This document shows positions 60,893 through 64,000 of a stretch of DNA of 64,000 nt, piece by piece. Numbering within the stretch: the first letter of the stretch is position 1; every line of letters begins with the position of its first letter. The notes under the pieces are model-generated. The model did no database searches. It saw only the letters and a program-made list of their open reading frames with translations, and was not told where the DNA came from. Source of the stretch: Dasypus novemcinctus (taxonomy: Eukaryota > Chordata > Mammalia > Cingulata > Dasypodidae); assembly GCF_030445035.2 (NCBI RefSeq), contig NC_080680.1:117268228-117332227 (forward strand). The letters run 5' to 3'. The position numbers and the translations under genes were made by a program.

Positions 60893-61229
60893 TATGTTTC
60901 TTTTGGCCATTTTTCTAGTGAGGTGATCATATTTTCTTTATTAGTTTATACACATTGTGTAACATGAAAGACAGGAGAGATTTTCCTGTCACAAAGTTTA
61001 TTCTTTTTTTCTGTTTTGCCTTTTGCTGCTTTTGAAAAATCCTGCCTACCCTACTACTTCTGCCATTCTGCTTGAAGCCTCCAAGGCTTCAATTTTCCTG
61101 GAATGACAAATAATTCCTACAATGTTTCTATCTTCTTTCCTAATGCATTAACAGAGATTCTGTCATTGCTGCCACAGCAAGCTTGGTGTTTGAGAACATG
61201 AACCCATTCCATGTATCAATCTGCTCAGA
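52976..61229. other. Long repeat-poor AT-rich region
   Basis: For about 8.2 kb I recognise no LTR, LINE, SINE or gene. A (TG)n tract lies at 60862-60887. Notable are a perfect octamer ATGCAAAT (54310-54317) within a moderately complex block 54190-54620 and GC-richer blocks near 54650-55270, 58100-58620 and 60180-60840. The frames at 54655-54837, 55071-55274, 58431-58619 and 58920-59132 have no coding evidence. Confidence 0.45.
60862..60887. repeat. (TG)n microsatellite
   Basis: Thirteen uninterrupted GT/TG dinucleotides. Confidence 0.95.
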
Positions 61230-61617
61230 TACAATTATAAACTGAGTTGTATCCCCTAAAAGGCTATGCTTAAGTCCTAACCCCTTGTCTCATGAATGGG
61301 ATCCTGTTTGGAAGTAAGATCTTTGAAGATGTTATTAGCTAAATTGAGGACAAACTGGATTAGGGAGAGGAAATTTGGATATAGACAGAGACAGAGAGAG
61401 AAGATGCCTCTATGACTGCAGCAGAGATTGAGTTTGGCACAGCTTGCTGGCAAGCCATCAGCAGCACCCTGCAGGTAGCACAGGAAGTGTGGTCCTACAG
61501 ACAATATAATTTCAGGCTTCGGTCTCCAAAATTGTGAGACCATAAATCTATTTCTAATATTTTAAATCATCCAAGTTCTTAGTACTTTGTGACTGCAGGC
61601 CCAGCAAACTAAGACAG
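61230..61617 (+). mobile_element. MaLR-type solo LTR
   Basis: Typical order: tgagttgtatcccctaaaag, gatcctgtttggaagtaaga, a purine-rich middle, caggcttcggtctccaaaat, then cagcaaactaagacag at the end. GACAG at 61613-61617 is the target duplication for LTR copy 6, which follows directly. The minus frame 61277-61543 is antisense. Confidence 0.85.
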
Positions 61618-62566
61618 TGTAGCTAGCAGTTTGATATTATTGATGCATCCCAAAAAGAAATATTGGATTATGTTTGTAATCTGATCTGTACCTGGGCATG
61701 ATTGAGTTATGATTAAGGCGTTGAGTCCACACCACCAAGGGGTGGGACTCACAGGTAAAAGGCATGGCAAAGTGTAGGAAAAGAGCTCGAATTTGAATGT
61801 GGGAACCTGGCTTGAAGTTTACACATTTCCATAACATTTCCATAACACAGATAAAAAGTGTGGGTTTAGGAACAGTGGCCTTGACTAGATGGAACACTGT
61901 CTGGTAGCAAGGAAACTGTCTGCGTGAGGAAGCATTTGAACTTTGTATGGCCTGTTCCCTAGTATTGCCTGTGTTACAGCTTGAATAACAAGCAGCCTTG
62001 AAAGTAAACATAGATAACTACTGTTTTGTAATTTCTAATAAATACGATGTGGAAACTAGGGTTGAGGCTCTCAGTTCCAGAAGCTGTTGAGTCCCCTAGT
62101 CCCATCTTTAATTTCTCTCTTGTGTCTTTCTTTCTGTCCTTTTATTTCTTCAGTTCTGTGCCGGCTTCTCTTCATGCAAACCTATAGCTGAGCTGGTCTC
62201 AGCAGCAAAGAACAGAGTTGAGGGTTTCTGATACTGAAATTTTGATGTTAGAGTTTTGATGCTGAAGACTGAAGCTGGAGCCCCAGGAAGTCATCACACA
62301 GAGGAAAAAGAAACCAGCCCCAGGAAGAAAGGAACCTTAAACCCAGAGAGAAGCAAGACCCTGGAAGGGAGGAATCCAGGAAGCCTGAACCCTCACAGCG
62401 ATCAGCAGCCATCTTTCTCCAACAAGTGAGAATGGACTTTGGTGAGGGAAGTAACTTGTGCTTTATGGCCTGGTATCTGTAAGCTCCTACCCCAAACAAA
62501 TACCCTTTATAGAAACCAACCAATTTCTGGTATTTTGGATCAGCACCCCTTTGGCTGACTAATACA
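61618..62566 (+). mobile_element. Lineage-specific MaLR-like solo LTR, copy 6
   Basis: Starts TGTAGCTAGCAGTTTGATAT and ends GGCTGACTAATACA, with CAAATAAA-type sequence near 62503. The 5-bp duplication is perfect: GACAG at 61613-61617 and 62567-62571. It is split by another LTR at 61773-62204; without it the length is about 511 bp. Frames 61637-62011 and 62248-62523 on minus are antisense to it. Confidence 0.9.
61773..62204 (+). mobile_element. Class II (ERVK-like) solo LTR inserted in LTR copy 6
   Basis: A 432-bp insertion starting TGTAGGAAAAGAG and ending GGTCTCAGCA, flanked by a perfect 6-bp duplication, GCAAAG at 61767-61772 and 62205-62210. Six-base duplications are typical of betaretrovirus-like (ERVK) integration. 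AATAAA lies at about 62038-62043 and a CT-rich U5-like stretch follows. Orientation is inferred from that poly-A signal. Confidence 0.85.
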
Positions 62567-63310
62567 GACAGATATCCTCAAACTCTATCTTCTACAATAG
62601 CAAAAAGATCTTCAAGTTAAATATTCATTAATTTCTCATATACCACCTTTGTTTCCAATGGTAATACCTCCAAAATTGTATAAGAGTCAGCATACAAGAC
62701 TCTTTACTTAATTCTAAAAAGGTCATGCTCTTTCCTTGGAAGATGAGTAGAAAGCTGCCTGCCAAGTTATCTCCAAAATGACCCAACTGTATTTTATATA
62801 TATATATGTATGTATGTATATATATATCAAACACACTTCACAGTTTTTTAGGATTTGAGTAGGAACTTGTTCCAGCTTCCAGCACTAATGCAGGTTTTCC
62901 CTTATTTTCACATTTCTATGCTTATTTCCATCATAATTAATGAGGATTAGGTGGGTGGGAAGCTGGAAAGCATGCGGCACTTATAATTATTTAACATTGT
63001 TATCTTGAATAGTATATTCCATAAAGCCATATTTACTAAACTTGCTAATTACAGAACTAATCAGAACATATAAACAAGGAGAAGAAACAATTTAAAACTA
63101 CTAACCACTTTCACACCTTGAAAAAAACATTAAAAAATTGTATCTAATTATAAATACATTAAAATTAATATTATTCTCCATAAGTCCTTGATTGCATTGG
63201 TTAATTTTTACTGACAATAATTTTCCATGAGGTTTAAGCTATATGAACATTTAAAAACACTGGTACATATTGAAACTGCTCTTATGATGGATTATGTTTT
63301 TTTACATTAT
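62567..63310. other. Unassigned AT-rich DNA with TA/TG microsatellite
   Basis: A TATA/TATG simple repeat is at 62794-62827. Nothing else is recognised. Confidence 0.4.
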
Positions 63311-63700
63311 TTGCTTCCTCTTCTTGTGGGAGGTTTCTACATCACTGTCCCATTGCTGTCAGCCTTGACCAGGTGCCTGCCATGCTCTGTCTCACAGGGG
63401 AATTAGAGGTCTGCATCCCCAACCCATGGCAGATGTGGTCCTGGTTTGCTATGGCTTCTGCATTGTAAATAAAAGTGACAAAAACAGAAACTTTGCGAGC
63501 CACCTCTTTTCTCCTTCTGCCCTGAGACAGAGGTTGTTTCATCAGTCTGGGTCCTTAGCTGACTGAAGGTGATAAGGAGTAGAACTGTAGCCAGTCCAGG
63601 AAAGATGAGCAGGCAGGTGAGGAATAAACATAATTTTTCTTCAGTCTCTAAGATTCCAGGTTATTACCACAGTGTAACCAAGCTTAAGCTATCAGATATG
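63311..63700 (+). mobile_element. Old MaLR-type LTR
   Basis: Phrases such as cactgtcccattgctgtcag, then ctccttctgccctgagacag, agcaggcaggtgaggaataa, and ttaccacagtgtaaccaagc match an ancient mammalian LTR of the MLT kind. The frame 63342-63542 on minus is antisense. Confidence 0.6.
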
Positions 63701-64000
63701 GCTTTCAAGACGGTTCGCATTAATTGCACTCTCAAAAGCAGGACTTAAGTATCCTAAATAGTAGATTTTATTCAAAACTATGTTCTAAATTGATTGAAAG
63801 AAATGTTGATGATTGAGCAAGAAAAATATATTAAGGAAGAATTGAGAAATAGCTGAATAAGCAGTTTAGGTACCAAATTCATTTAAACTTCCCAGGAACC
63901 TACATTTTCAAAACTATGTTACTGCTTTCAAAGCAAAACAAATGCAGAAAACTGTCTAATGATAATGAGTATGTAAACTTGATAGAAAAACCTGAAAATA

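Overview
This window looks like mammalian nuclear DNA from an armadillo-type xenarthran, most likely close to the nine-banded armadillo. The evidence is an AT-rich background packed with interspersed repeats, LINE-1 fragments with mammalian ORF2 and 3' UTR organisation, MaLR LTRs, MIR traces, and several copies of a tRNA-Ala-like SINE that matches the armadillo DAS family as I know it. The species call is inference. I find no intact host protein-coding gene, rRNA, tRNA or CRISPR array. Long reading frames are either remnants of endogenous retroviruses and LINEs or chance ORFs in GC-richer repeats. The window therefore reads as intergenic or deep-intronic DNA.

Layout. 0-9.6 kb: an old LTR-like repeat, a long CT-rich tract, then antisense LINE-1 interrupted by a younger LINE-1 3' fragment, a MaLR LTR and a lineage-specific LTR (copy 1). 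9.6-12.4 kb: unassigned. 12.4-15.5 kb: two DAS SINEs, then a minus-strand L1M-type element interrupted by LTR copy 2 and a third DAS SINE, ending at a self-complementary AT-rich array. 15.5-21.9 kb: simple repeats, an LTR split by a 1.8 kb LINE-1 3' end, an old MaLR LTR and a MIR. 21.9-26.2 kb: antisense LINE-1 with a sense LINE-1 3' UTR inserted, then two LTRs. 26.2-28.1 kb: mostly unassigned.

28.1-39.3 kb is the centrepiece, a nested stack of retroelements. A minus-strand MaLR-type provirus (LTRs at 28128-28644 and 39141-39340) holds a solo LTR of its own family (from 30012, ending at 38955). That LTR is split by a class I endogenous retrovirus (30495-38857, minus strand) with two LTRs, a tRNA-Pro-like primer site and decayed gag, pol and env. 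The retrovirus is itself interrupted by two DAS SINEs, one in its 3' LTR and one in the integrase region. About 1.7 kb between its gag and pol remnants is not recognisably retroviral.

39.3-53 kb: unassigned DNA with a candidate 30-nt microexon at 40805-40834, MaLR LTRs, a truncated DAS SINE, an ORF1-bearing LINE fragment (HAL1/L1M-like) and LINE-1 3' fragments in opposite orientations. 53-61.2 kb is the longest repeat-poor stretch and the best place to look for conserved regulatory DNA. 61.2-64 kb: a MaLR LTR, LTR copy 6 with a class II-type solo LTR inserted in it (perfect 6-bp target duplication), and another old LTR. Insertion order can be read from target-site duplications, several of which are perfect.
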